From: Calvatia gigantea
Lineage: Eukaryota > Basidiomycota > Agaricomycetes > Agaricales > Lycoperdaceae
Assembly: GCA_025093985.1 (NCBI GenBank)
Contig: JACAAK010000025.1
Location: 1-64,000, forward strand
Direction: 5' to 3'
Length of the DNA stretch: 64,000 nucleotides
This document shows positions 43,873 through 55,093 of this stretch, one piece after another. Each line of letters begins with the position of its first letter. Positions within the stretch are counted from its first letter, which is position 1. The translations under genes were made by a program, and so were the position numbers. The notes under the pieces were generated by a model. That model did no database searches, was not told where the DNA came from, and saw only the letters and a program-made list of their open reading frames with translations.

Positions 43873-44715
43873 ATGGCTAATGTTAACAATGTGAACTTTA
43901 CTCTTCTGACTCTGGTTGGTTACTCCAACTACAACATCTGGATAATCAAGGTCTGCATGTACCTCCATGCTCAAGGCCAACAATCCCTCCCCTACTCATA
44001 CTGGGATGTGACTAGTGGAGTTCCTGCGACTGCTACAGTAATTGCTGCTTTTATGCTGCAGGAGTTGATTATTTATAACTCACTGGAGTTACATGCCCTT
44101 GGTGTCTTGGAGTCCTGCCTTGTGGACTCTATGATTAACTATGGCCACAGCACCACAAGGCAGTTGTGAAACCATTTGGCTAATACCTATGGTGCCCTAA
44201 CTCCCTCTACTGGCTACACAACATTCCTGAAGGCCATCACATTCAAATGTCCTATGGACAAGGACCCAGCTCCTAAGATTGCCAAGTTGGAGCAACAATT
44301 CCAGCTCCTAAGCAATGGAGGAATTAATATTCATGATTCCCTCTGTGTGATGATCCTCATGAAGTTGCTTCCCCCCTCCTATCAGTCCATCACACAGACC
44401 TTGCTGGTGGCTAATACCACCCTCAACATCTTCACCCTCACTTCTGCTTGCACCTCTATTCTCACTGTATATTAGCAGAATGTTTCTGTAGGAGTTAACT
44501 ACTCCTTTAACTGTGGTGGCCACCCCCAATACCAACAACAGAGGCAGCAACACCAGCAACAGAGCCATGCCTGGCAGGGACAGCAGCAGCAGTAGCAGCA
44601 GAAGCCCTTTGCCCTGCATCTGCAAGGACAGTAGGAGGGCAATGAGAAGAAGAAGAAGCACTGCCCTCATGGCAGGGGCAAGAAGCAAGGTGCCTACCAG
44701 GCACAAGACATAGAT
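43873..44715 (+). pseudogene. gag: Copia gag
   Basis: The start is ATG 43873. The copia gag domain includes YSNYNIWIIKVCMYL, HALGVLESCLVDSM, KDPAPKIAKLEQQF and ILMKLLPPSYQSITQT. It is followed by a Gln-rich tract (about 44530-44630) and a Lys-rich basic segment (about 44645-44700). It is broken by TGA 44167-44169 (former CGA) and TAG 44473-44475 (former CAG), with further stops in the Gln tract. No clear zinc knuckle is left. Confidence 0.82.
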
Positions 44716-45810
44716 TTTACCTTGCATGTTGAGGCTCCCTCCATGTGCTTCCTGGTTTCTAAGACTTGTGCCTCCTGTTTGACCCCTTCTTTGGCTGTGC
44801 ACATTGAGCCACCCAAGGAAGTGGCTCCCACTTATCATCGCTGGTCTTCTCAGAAGACAAAGGACTGGGTGATAAAGAAGTACAAGGAGTGGCTTAACTT
44901 TAAGCCAGTAACAAACTTCAATGAGATTGATAGAGACAATAAGGTAAAAAAGGTCAATGATATTGATTTGTGGAGATCTCTGATCTCCAGACCTGCCAAG
45001 GAAACTGCCCACATAAAGCTGCCTCACACCACTTCACCTGACCTTGTCCACTTGGAAGATAACAATGATGAGAATATCAGAGAGGATGGACCATCTGGGT
45101 ATATGAAAGCCCCCTTTAAATCTCACTAATCTAATTTGGCTTCATTGCAGTTCCATTGATGGATAGGATGGCACCCTGCAAACCCAAGGGATGTCAGCTC
45201 TCAAGCTGGATGCTATGATGGGAGAAGTTGCAGAGACAAAGAGGAATGGAGACACATTGATAGACATGTGGTACTCCAGTCAAAACTGGGATGAAATGGT
45301 CTTAGAAGACCAGGCTTCAGCTATGTAGACACTGTTAGTACATGACCAGTTATTAGACATCCTGTGTGGTTGCCTGTTAGATGGCAGCCACAACCCAAAT
45401 TTGATTATATGTTTTTCCCCACCTTTACTGCCAATCCATGGTCTGAGCTAGAAGAGTCTGCCACAGGATGGTAAAAACAATAGTGAGAGATAGAGATCTA
45501 TTAGTGCAAGCTGATGAGAAACTATTAGGGAATAAGCTTGAAACCATGTCTCAAATGCTTGGGACACACAACCATTCTTTTAATATGTCAAGAGACATTT
45601 CATGGGTTGTGGACTCTGGTGCAATGTTACATGTTACTTTTGACCTCAATGACTTTGAGTCCTTCCAGAATGGAAATTTTGGGACCCACACCACATGCTT
45701 TAAAAGCTAATGACACTCAAATTCATGAATTATGGCATTATCAAATGGAACACCCTTCCAATAAAGTATTGTTTAAGCTAGCAGGCAGCATGCAAGACAT
45801 TGTTAAGTGA
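44716..45810 (+). pseudogene. Copia gag-pol linker, protease and pre-integrase region
   Basis: A lineage-specific linker (44722-45129, TKDWVIKKYKEWLNF; VNDIDLWRSLISRP) is followed by the protease with WVVDSGAMLHV near 45604-45636 (D-S-G intact). The GAG-pre-integrase block ELWHYQMEHPSNKVLFKL (about 45727-45780) follows, with frame changes between them. It ends where a foreign segment carrying a tRNA-like sequence begins. Confidence 0.75.
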
Positions 45811-46060
45811 TGATGGGTCAAGTCACTTGACAGGTCAGGGTCCTCTGAACTATCCCATGCCTCCATAGTGCACCAGTCCCTGGAGTGTACCAGGAGAGAG
45901 AAGTTAAGTCCCAGCCCTGGTAGTATGTATATGACTTACCAGTTGCCCTTGTAACCAGGCCATGTAGCTCAGTGGTTAGAGCTCCTGATGCAATTCCAGG
46001 TGGTCCCAGGTTCAATTCCTGGCATGGTCACTTTTCTGTCCTAATAGACATAACTTTTGT
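45811..46060. mobile_element. About 250-base insertion in copia carrying a tRNA-like sequence
   Basis: Copia homology stops after MQDIVK (about 45808) and resumes at KVSDAPCPGYAKGKM (about 46061). In related elements these parts are almost adjacent, so roughly 250 bases are inserted. The insert has no ORF and contains the tRNA-like fold at 45958-46030. A SINE-like element is the simplest reading; no clear target duplication or A-tail is visible. Confidence 0.5.
45958..46030 (+). tRNA. tRNA-like sequence (pseudo-tRNA or SINE head)
   Basis: The 73 bases fold as a full cloverleaf: acceptor stem GGCCATG/CATGGTC (one G-T), D stem GCTC/GAGC, anticodon stem CCTGA/CCAGG (one A-C mismatch), perfect T stem CCAGG/CCTGG with loop TTCAATT, and discriminator A. 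Box A TAGCTCAGTGG and box B GGTTCAATTCC match the polymerase III consensus. The anticodon loop TGCAATT lacks U33 and a purine at 37, so the anticodon cannot be assigned and it is probably not a working tRNA. Confidence 0.65.
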
Positions 46061-46880
46061 ACCTCCTAAAGTCAGTGATGCTCCCTGTCCAGGATACGCT
46101 AAAGGAAAGATGACTGAAATTCCTTTTCTGTCCCAACCTCTGTGAGCAGAATTGATCTTTGAGCAGTGTCACTCAGATCTTCTGGAAATGCCTATCACAT
46201 CCTATCATAAATTTAAATGGGTGATGACATTACTTGATGACTACTCTTCTCAAGCATTTGTGGTTTTGCTTAAGTTAAAGTCCAATGCACCACAACACCT
46301 CATTGATTTGATCAATCAATTAGAGAACATTTTGGGTTTGCATATGAAGAAATTCTGCACTGATAATGGAGGAGAATATGTCAACGTGAAATTACAGACA
46401 TTCTTTGTAGAAAAAGGAATATTACACAAGACCTCTGCTCCCAATGTTTATCAATAGAATGGTTGAGCTGAGTGTTTGAATTGTACCATCCTTGAAAAGA
46501 GCAATGCTATGTTGCATCAGGCTTGTTTACCTGCTTCATAGTGGGAATTTGCGACTTGAATGGCAGTGCACCTGTACAATTGTACACCTGTGCAATGTCT
46601 TAATTAGAAGACACCATATGAAGTATATATGGGTGTTAAACCAATACTGTCCCATGTCTGTGTATTCAGTTGCACTGCCTATGTATACAGGCCAGATGAA
46701 ACTCACCTGAATAAGCTCTCACCAAAAGCTGAGTTGATGATATTCCTTGGTTATTCAAATGGCACCATGTGCAATTGGGTGTTCATGAGGCACATGGCAG
46801 GTAACATTCTTATAATGTCACCAAACACTAAGTTCAATAAAGGATATTTTCCTAAATGTCCAGATTTGAAGGCAGATGGT
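46061..46880 (+). pseudogene. Copia integrase
   Basis: The zinc-finger end DAPCPGYAKGKM is followed by the core: HSDLLEMPITSYHKFKWVMT with the first Asp, CTDNGGEYVN with the second Asp, and a segment VYQ.NG..AECLNCTILEK with the Glu region. ALFNRRT-like and LGYSNGTMCNWVF motifs follow. Stops at 46455 and frame changes at about 46490 and 46710 break it. Confidence 0.83.
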
Positions 46881-47555
46881 AGTAAACTACCTACAAATCA
46901 AAATCTACTAGGAGAAAGCAGTTCAGTTCCTATGCCTCCTGCTCAACCCTTTGATAAACCACTTCCCTTAACTCCTCCACACCCTCACATGCCTTCACCA
47001 CCTTCATCAGGGTCTCCTACACCTAGTATGAGCCAGCCAACTATTTGTCTGCCAACTCTGCCACAGGCTCTGCCACAGTACCCTCAGCAGCCATCCAAAA
47101 AGTGCAAGGAAAAAGGAAAGCTGTTTCCAGTGATTACTCTCCTCTGATGATGCATGGAAGAAAAAGGCAGCAAGAGGAGCAAGGTACGAGAGAAGATCCT
47201 CCACAAGGGCCTCTGGGACCTTCATGTAGACTGTAGATCAGGCCAAAGGAGAAGCAAACTCCATCTGAGATTATAAAAGAACTCAACAAACTTCAGAGAA
47301 AAGAGTATGAATCCTTAAAGGAATCTGTTCATCATCCACACAACAATTTGTCACAGCAGGATTTAGATGAACATTGAAAATCTTTCATTATGCCTGAACA
47401 ATTAAGTGAAAAAGTCAAGGAATGGCTCAGTGATTCTGGTCTGCAAGGACCTCCTGAACCTCCTAGACCTGATGATGACATGGATATCAACTGTCTTGTC
47501 TCTGAAGGAGGAGTAAGATTAGTTAATTTCCTTCTCACATAAAAAGTAGAGCATC
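46881..47555 (+). pseudogene. Copia integrase-RT linker (Pro-rich)
   Basis: This is a Pro/Ser-rich linker (46930-47100) followed by a charged region with QLISMS/DDMDINCLV-like text before the RT. Such a variable hinge is usual between integrase and RT in copia. It is open only in pieces. Confidence 0.55.
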
Positions 47556-49102
47556 TTCCAACACCAATTCATTTCAAAGATATTGCTGCATTCCCTGAGG
47601 ACCTGCAGGCAAAATGGATCCACATGTGTGTTGAAAAACTCGAAGCATTGCATAAATGAGAAGTTTATGAGATCGTAGATCTACCCAAAGGGAAGAAAGC
47701 AATTAAAAATCACTGGGTTTTCTTACAAAAATCTGATGACCACCTACGAGCACATCTTGTAGCCAAGGGCTTTTCACAAGTTGAAGGCACAGATTATAAT
47801 GAGCTTTTCTCTCCAGTTGTCCATTATGAGTCTGCATGCACAATTTTATTGCTTACAGCAATCCATGATTGGGACATCAGAAATGTTGATGTAAAAACTG
47901 CCTATTTATATGGCAAACTGGATAAAGAAATATATATGGAGTAGTCCAAAGGTTTTAGACTTCCTGGGCAGGAACATAAAGTATGGTGATTACACCATGC
48001 AATTTATGGCCTTAAACAGGCTGGATGCAAATGGTGGAAGGAATTGTATGCCTCAATGACCAATATTGGTTTCAAGTGCTGCAAATCCGACTCCAGCATA
48101 TATTTCTTCTGTTACCACAAGACACATGAGTTGATCATTGCTATAGTCTATGTTGATGACATAGCCTTCTATGGTCCAAAGGGTTCATCACTCTTATGTG
48201 AACTAGAGGCTAAATTTACAAAGAAGTGGGAATGCCATGTGCATGGAGAGTATATAGAATTCTTGGGGATTAACATTGGTTGCAATTGCAATAAGAAGAG
48301 GATCTTCCTCCACCAAATTGTTTATCTCAATAAGATTCTAGATCAATTTCAGATCACACCCACTGCATTTGCCAAGACTCCTTTAGCAAGTGGGTTTTAA
48401 TTTAAAACCCATAATGGCACAGCTACCAAAGTCTTCTGTCTCCAGTATCAACAATTAGTTGGTTTCTTGATGTACCTGATGATTGGCACTCACCCTGACA
48501 TTGCCTTTACTGTCACTAAGCTGGCACAACAAGCCACTAATCCCATGCCTGAGCATTATGCTGCTGGTATCCACATCCTCAAATATCTTAACTTGATGAA
48601 GAACTATGCATTGTGCTATGAAGGCAATACTGGGAAATCTGATGTGGAGCTCTAGTGTCTAAGCAACTCCAACTGGGCTCAAGATCCTGAGATAAGACAA
48701 TCTGTATACAGTAATGCCTGTTACATTGCTAACAGTGCTGTAACTTGGACTTTTCATTGTCAGAAGACCATTTCCCTTTCTTCTACTGAGGCTGAATATA
48801 AAGAGCTATCTGATACATCATGACAAGTGATTTGGCTGTTGACACTCTTATCCAAACTAGGGCTTATTCATCCAACCCCTATGATTTATGGAGATAATGA
48901 TGGTTCTGTTTATTGGGCCATTAATCCAGTTGTTGAGCGCCACTCCAAACACATTGATATCCATTATCACTACATTTGTGAATTATTCAAAGCTGGCAGA
49001 ATTGACATTGGTCAGGTCTCGACACAAGACAATCCTGCAGATATCTTTACAAAGAATCTTGCAGACCAAAGTTTGAACACTTCCACCCTCAACTTGGTTT
49101 GA
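47556..49102 (+). pseudogene. Copia reverse transcriptase and RNase H
   Basis: RT motifs: KNHWVFLQKSDDHLRAHLVAKGFSQ is readable at about 47705-47785 in short blocks, then DVKTAYLYGKLDKEIYME, YGLKQAGCKWW and YVDD at 48149-48160. RNase H: SSTEAEYKELSD (about 48782), GDNDGSVYWA (about 48893) and DNPADIFTK (about 49028), ending before the 3' LTR. Stops at several TGG, CAG and CGA-type codons break it. Confidence 0.9.
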
Positions 49103-49190
49103 TCTTTGATTTGGACCTTGATGCTTGGAGAATATCCACATTGGCTGACTAAAGCAGCTCCTATGTTAACTGTCCTTGGATGAAGAGGAG

Positions 49191-49598
49191 TATTGAATCT
49201 CAATCCTATCTGAGATGTATCTATTTATAGATGAAACATTACAGATCTTGAAAACTCACCCTATGGAGGTTTGAGCTCTTTACAATACTATGTATTGTCA
49301 TAAAGGTGCTGTAGTATGCTATACAATGAGTTATAGCTTGCATAGATTACATGTACTACTGTGCCATAATATGCTCTGATTATGCTACTTGTAGATAGTA
49401 TTTCTCCCTCTAACCAGGTTGTAGGGTATTATTTCCTTGGACTAGTATATAAACCCCTCTATTTGTATGTAGTCCTTCAGACAATTCTACTTGTCTAATA
49501 CTTGAACAAGCTCTTCTCTAAACTCAAGCTTACTACACTTTGTAAGTGACTACCTTTCTACACTGTGCTTTTAGCTGGTGGTAGTTGTTGTCTCAACA
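49191..49598 (+). repeat. Copia 3' LTR
   Basis: It begins TATTGAATCTCAATCC (TG mutated to TA), ends GTTGTCTCAACA, and is followed by the duplication AGTAT. Confidence 0.92.
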
Positions 49599-49603
49599 AG
49601 TAT

Positions 49604-50600
49604 AGGAATCAATAAAGGATATACATATACTATTCCATTGTCTGGAAGTAATCTATATAGGAACCTCCAGTCCTCGAGTGCTATGGCAGCCCACTCTTTC
49701 CAACTAGTGTCAGAATCATAAAGCTGTGATTAATCATTGAACCAATTGTGAAGGGCCCATATAGTAGTTGAGCCAAAGGCATTTCTCCACTCACTAACAT
49801 GTTGTAACACCTTCAGACATATAACAATGTGAGTTTGACAAGAAACAAAGGAACATAATGTCATATCTGTACAACCTCAATGTATTTTGGACCTATTGGT
49901 GTCAGCTTGTAGCTTTTTCCTCAATGCATATAGCCAATTGTGGTGAGGACATCAGCAATTTTGTCATCATCATTGGTTCATGGGTTTGCCTGGGCACCCA
50001 GGTAGGCCAGTAATGTTGGGATGAATGTGTTTGACCAGTTGCCATCAGCAGTAAGTTCAGGTGGAAGGTCTTTACTTGTGATTCATATACATTGTTTCTT
50101 CACAGGCTTCACTACTTCCTCAACCTTCACCATTGCCTTGAATAAGAGTAATAAGCAATGGATATAATGGGAACAAGGGTTGGAATCACCTTGCTATTGA
50201 GTTGTCACCTATTCTTCAGTGGACTGTTGACTGCATGTTCTCTCTTGGAACCCTTACACTCATTCTGATCTGAAAACCTACCAGTTATTCTAGGTTCATA
50301 ATCATCATAACCCTCATTGGTGACATGGCATTGTGGAGTGTGTTTGATGAGTATCTTGGCACTACAAAGCATCAACCTTTTTGACTGAAAAGCCAGGAGT
50401 TCACTATGCCTATATAGGATAGGTCAGTAGTTGTTAAGTAAGGGAAATGAAACTTATGCTACAGTTGTGTCATTGGTGTTCTGTATAGAAGGGCCAGCTA
50501 GTGTAATAGTGTGTAGCGAGGGGACTGTGGTCTTTTGATTGGATTTCTGCTAGGAATCGTATTTCTAATTGAGATGTTTGTTTAATCAAGAGAGACTTAC
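49604..50600 (-). pseudogene. Decayed repeat-rich gene, middle part
   Basis: Read leftward: DLPPELTADGNWSNTFIPTL, LAYLGAQANP, YKLTPIGPKYIEVV, then HVSEWRNAFGSTTIWALHNW and WKEWAAIALEDWRFLYRLLP just before the copia insertion. The run continues past copia at 43263. A donor site GTAAGT at 50600 (reverse strand) marks an intron between this part and the repeat-rich exon upstream. In-frame stops are frequent. The segment resembles a conserved domain of a basidiomycete protein family of unknown role. Confidence 0.55.
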
Positions 50601-52340
50601 CTTCTCAGCCACATGATCAGCCCTGCTAGCCTTGCCTTTCCCTTGTCCCCCTCTGACCATATCCTTGCTTGCTTCCCTCCTCAATACTCCTGTCTCTTTT
50701 GATCTCACCTTTGCCAAAGGTCGGATATTGGCTGCAATGTCCTCATTATCCTGGTGTAGAGGTAAGTATGATGAGTTTTCATCAGTGTTATCTAAACTCA
50801 CCTGATTGACATTTGTGACATGTATCTTTTTAGTTTTCATCTTCAAAATAGTGACTGATGGATGCTGGGGAGCTTGGTGATACATCAGGTTGTTTCTTGG
50901 TACAACTGGTGCTCATTCTTTAATGACTTCAATCTCAGACTCTTCACCATCCACCCCTTTAACCCCTAGCCCACCTTCACTCTCAGCTTGATATACAAAT
51001 TCTCCAAGCCTGTCTGTATCATAACCTCCCCTCACCCCACTATTATAGACTTGGTCATATCCTTCTTCACTCTTGGAAGCTTGGCCATATCCTCCTACAC
51101 CCTCAAGATTGTGATCATAATCCTCCTCACCTTCAGGAAGCTGGCTATATATAACCTCTACCTTGGGAAGCTGGCTATATGTGACCTTTACCTTGGGAAG
51201 CTGGCTGTATGCAACCTCTTTCTTGGGAAGCTGGCTATACATGACCTCTACCTTGGCAAGCTGGCTATATGTGACCTCTTCCTTGGGAGGCTGGCTGTAC
51301 ATGACCTCTTCCTTGGGAAGCTAGCTGTATGTGACCTCTTTCTTGGGAAGCTGGCTATATATGACCTCTTCCTCGGAGAGCTGGCTATATATGACCTCTT
51401 CATTGGAAAGCTGGCTATATGTGACCTCTTCATTAAGGAGCTGGCTATATGTGACCTTCACCTTGGGAAGCTGGCTGTATGCAACTTCTTCCTCAGGAAG
51501 CTGGCTATATGCAACCTTGACTTCAACTGACTAGTAGTATCTATTCTTGACCTCAGAAGTGTTGTAATATTCAAGCTTATGTTCTCTGTCTTCCTCAGGA
51601 TATGGGCAGCCTTTAGGACCAGTGTTTTCTTTGTTAACAATATGTAATCCACTTGATTTTTCTTTCCCTTTGTCCTAATAGACTGGTGCTGGCTTGTCAA
51701 CAGCAAAATTAAGGTAACCACAGTGTTCACCAACCCAACTGTTGCCAAAGTTGAAATGTGGGAAGTCCTTGATCTCTTTACTACCATGGAAGGCAGTGCT
51801 AATTAGCTTCAGGTTTGCACTGTTAACTTTGTCATCACTATCAACAGTAAGTATCTCCCTTCCCAGATGAGGAACCCATTTATGAGGAGGTGAATGAAGA
51901 CTCAAATCCTTAAACAAGGTCAGTAATGAAGACTACTTCTTTATTTTTGGAACTTACAAGTGCTGAAAGGTCAGTGCTTAAATTCACATGAAGTCTCTTT
52001 GTGCCTAACAAGACTGGTAGATCATCCATGTCCATTGGCATCCTGCCATGGACCTCTTCCTCCCTAGGAGTGCTTTGCTGTTTAGCAGCTTTGCTCCAGT
52101 TCTTTGAAGCACCCTTAGTTGACTGCTTTACTGTGCACTTTTTGACTTGACAGCTAGAGCATCCAGTGTTATAGTGGTAGCTGTCTGGGCAGTAGTGAGG
52201 TGTTGCTTGAAGCTTCAAGCTGCACAATCTTTTCCTTCTTCTCCTTCTGTTCCTGGAGTTGCTTCACATGCTTTTTTCTTTGGTAGCTTTGCTATTCTCC
52301 CCATTCTTCCAGAGTCAAGGCAGATCAACTAACCTAGGAT
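50601..52340 (-). pseudogene. Decayed repeat-rich gene, N-terminal part with decapeptide repeats
   Basis: Read leftward it starts with a Lys/Glu/Gln-rich coiled-coil-like stretch near 52260 (KHVKQLQEQKEKKEKI), then a Lys/Ser-rich region, RMPMDMDDLPVLLGT (about 52040) and GREILTVDSDDKVNSANLKL (about 51850-51790). Thirteen decapeptide repeats follow (51525-51136, YSQLPKEEV type), then a Gly/Asp/Glu-rich region and a basic segment ending at the splice donor at 50601. The main open parts are 52227-51910, 51917-51675, 51302-50913 and 50885-50586. It is divergently placed from the Plavaka transposase, with starts about 250 bases apart. Function is unknown; a second, non-catalytic transposon gene is one possibility. 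Confidence 0.58.
51136..51525 (-). repeat. 30-bp coding minisatellite, 13 units
   Basis: There are thirteen units of exactly 30 bases, each starting GGAAGCTGGCTATAT or a variant. The period gives a 10-residue repeat in the reverse-strand gene (E-V-x-Y-S-Q-L-P-K-x). Length is conserved across units, while substitutions are mostly transitions. Confidence 0.92.
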
Positions 52341-52579
52341 GCACATTACAGGTTGAGGATCATGTTTGCATACTGAAGAGTTGAGTAGTGGAAGCTTGGA
52401 AGGATGATAGTGGAAGAGGGTGAAAACTAGCCATCAGAAGCTCAGAAGGAGTGGGTTGGTTGGCTTGTGTATTTAAGTATTTGGGCAATAAATTCACATC
52501 AAATCTGACAAGTCTGGTTACTAGTGCACATCAGACCATGAATTCACTCATAATAATGTCCATTGTTCACTTTAACAAC

Positions 52580-55093
52580 ACAAAATATCTGCTCCCTCAA
52601 TAAAGTATCAACTGAAATGTCCTATTGAAGGCTGTGGAAAATTGATCAAGTCCAATGCTGGGTACAAGCAGCACTTACAGTCAAAATATCCATCTGCTGG
52701 ATTTATCATCCCTAAGAGCATTCATTGTACTACTGTGGTAACCATTGACCTTGGAAAACCCTCAGATAATAACTCATCATGAGGATCTCTCTGTACTGTT
52801 ATACCCTCAAACTTACTTTACTGTTGCTTCAGTACCTCTGATATTGACTCAAATCAGTCTCTACAGCAAAGCTCATCCAACTGGTTCAGTATACAGGCTC
52901 TCCCTGATTATCCACCACCCAAGCCACTCCTGCTTGACTTATCCAACTTCAGTGATCCTGTTGTCACTGAATCCGACTTTTTGGTGCCTCTGGGTCATGA
53001 TCCAGGGGTCCAGCTCACAGGTATGCCTACTTCAACAATTGTTATTTGAACTAACTCATGTTTAAACCTTTTTAGAGGAGCTTCAACCTCAAGTGGCACC
53101 ACCTGCATGTTTTGGTTTCCATATTCACAAATTACCAGGGATTGAACAATGCTATTACCCCTGTCTTACAGGTAAGCTAATTTCAGGCAACTTTTCCAAA
53201 TGATCAATTCTGCTAACATGACAAATAAGGCCATCCCTGTGATGTACAAGGCAAATGGCTTCCTGAGGATGCTCCTCTACTGCCCAATGAAGATTATTTG
53301 CAGGATGACTGGTTTCCATTTTGTGATTGGGTCCAGTTTGAGGTGGCCAATTTTTTATTTACAAGGGAAAAAATGTCAGGAGGAAACATTGATCACCTTA
53401 TGAATTTGTGAAGAACAAGCTTCACAGGTTCCTCTCTGCCACCATTTGAAAATCATACCAACCTCTATGAGACAATTGACACAATCCCATATGGCAAATA
53501 TGACTGGGGTTGCTTTACCATTGGGTTCCAAGGTGACTGTCTGTCAGATGGAAACTACCCGCCATTTCTTGATAAGCAATTCAAAGTCTGGCATTGGAAC
53601 CCATTTGATGTTGTAAGTAACATGATTGTGAACTGCAATTTTGATGGGGAATTCAACTATTCTCTATACCAGGAATACTACCAGAATAAACATCAGTTTC
53701 ATGATTTCATGTCTGGTAATTGGGCTTGGCAACAAGCTATGCATCTATTGTCTTTCAGTGATTTTTCCAAACTAATGAGAATTGCTAGAACAATATCTAC
53801 AACAAAAACCAAGCTGCATCAGATGGTGCAATGCTCATGCCACTCATTCTCAGAAGTGATAAGACAACAGTATCAGTGGCAACAGGCAGTAATAAGTACT
53901 ACCCACTCTACATATCAATTGGAAACATTCACAACAAGACACATTCTGCACAGAGAAACAGTGTGGCCCTGATTGCATTTCTTTCTATCCCAAAAAGTTA
54001 GTGTCAGCTCCAATATAAATATAAATATCCAAACTTAGTGTTTTACAACTGACAAACAATTCAAAAATGATGTCTGCTTCTGAAAGCTTACCTGACAAAT
54101 CATGCATACCTCAATCTCCCAAATACTCCAGCCATTCAAAATGGGCATGATGGAGCTACAAGTTCTCTGGTGTCCAGATCAACAGTACCACAAGGCCATC
54201 TTTAGCTTGGGACTATATATAGGTGACTATCCAGAACAATGCATATTGGCATGTATTGTTCAAGGCTGGTGTCCTAAGTTGTTTTTCCTCCCCTGTTTCG
54301 AAGCCATGTATTGATTAGTTGACCTAGATGTATAACATGGTGTAGTACTGGAATATTACCTTGCACAAATGGCCAGATAATTCCTTGCATGCTTGAGCAT
54401 ACAAGGATGGCTCTTACAACTTATGAGTTGGGTGAACTTTGGGAAAAATATGGTCTTATAGGAAACATCATTGTGTATTCTCTCCCAGGCCTGTAAGGCA
54501 TAATTAATTCAAGCTTTTGCACAGCCCTTTACAGAGGACTTCAAAGCTGATATTTACGAGCTATTGTCATTTGATCTACTCCACCAGGTTATTAAGGAAA
54601 CCTTTAAGGATCACCTCATAACATGGGTTGAAGAATATATTCCAACACTGTGATCACAAACAAGATGCAGAAAAAATCTTAGATGACATAGATCAACAGT
54701 GTGTGACCATCTCTCCATTATGACTACCTGGCTGACTTAACCTTCTCCAGCATCACTGCTGTTCCCCTTTTTACTGGGCTTTGTCACTTTCCTAAGGGCT
54801 GTGGTTTCAAGCAGTGGACAGGTGATGATTCCAAAGCCCTCATGAAGGTATGTTCACTATTCTCAATGTCACCAGCTATCACTCAAACTAAAAGTATGTA
54901 GGTTTATATTTCTGCACTCAAGGGCTACATTCCAACCACAATCATATGTACATTGACTGCATTCCTTGACTTTGGTTATATTGCCTGAAAAGAGGTCCTT
55001 GATACAACCACAATTGTGCAACTCGAATTCTCACTCAAACAATTTCAGGAGCACCACACCATTTTCATTGAGGAAGGCATTTGAGATGGGAGC
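52580..55093 (+). pseudogene. Plavaka-type transposase, N-terminal and central part
   Basis: Plavaka proteins are DDE transposases of CACTA-like (CMC) elements of basidiomycetes. A C2H2-type finger starts at Cys 52618 (CPIEGCGKLIKSNAGYKQH; the last His is Tyr). Then come EDDWFPFCDWVQFEVANFLF-like text near 53305, MSGGNIDHL (53376), FMSGNWAWQQA (about 53707), DKTTVSVATG-like text in another frame near 53860, ILQPFKMGMMELQVLWCPD and ACIVQGWCPK (54120-54280), and GFKQWTGDDSKALMK (about 54805). Introns are visible at 54847-54900 (GTATGT..GTAG) and near 52950-53070. Stops and frame changes are common. It is cut at 55093 by a solo C2 LTR and resumes at 56866. Confidence 0.82.

Larger units (their letters stand above)
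43264..49598 (+). mobile_element. Complete Ty1/copia element, decayed
   Basis: This is a 6335-base element with LTRs at both ends and a perfect AGTAT duplication at 43259-43263 and 49599-49603. The internal order gag, protease, integrase, RT, RNase H is that of copia. The LTRs differ at several percent of positions and many stops are present, so it is old. It split the reverse-strand gene spanning 42296-52340. Confidence 0.93.

Noticed and set aside
44308..45027. Long Leu-rich reverse ORF (239 codons)
   Set aside because: It is a shadow of copia gag and its Gln/Lys-rich repeats on the other strand; the forward frame carries the recognisable domain.
45958..46030. Functional tRNA gene
   Set aside because: The cloverleaf is good, but the anticodon loop lacks U33 and a purine at position 37, and the anticodon stem has a mismatch.
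51136..51525. CRISPR-like array
   Set aside because: The 30-bp units are contiguous with no spacers, are coding, and the genome is eukaryotic.
50988..51530. Forward ORF with a LGKLAICDL-type repeat (180 codons)
   Set aside because: Another frame of the 30-bp minisatellite. Any 30-base period gives open repeats in several frames; the reverse frame joins to non-repeat coding sequence and a splice donor, so it is preferred.
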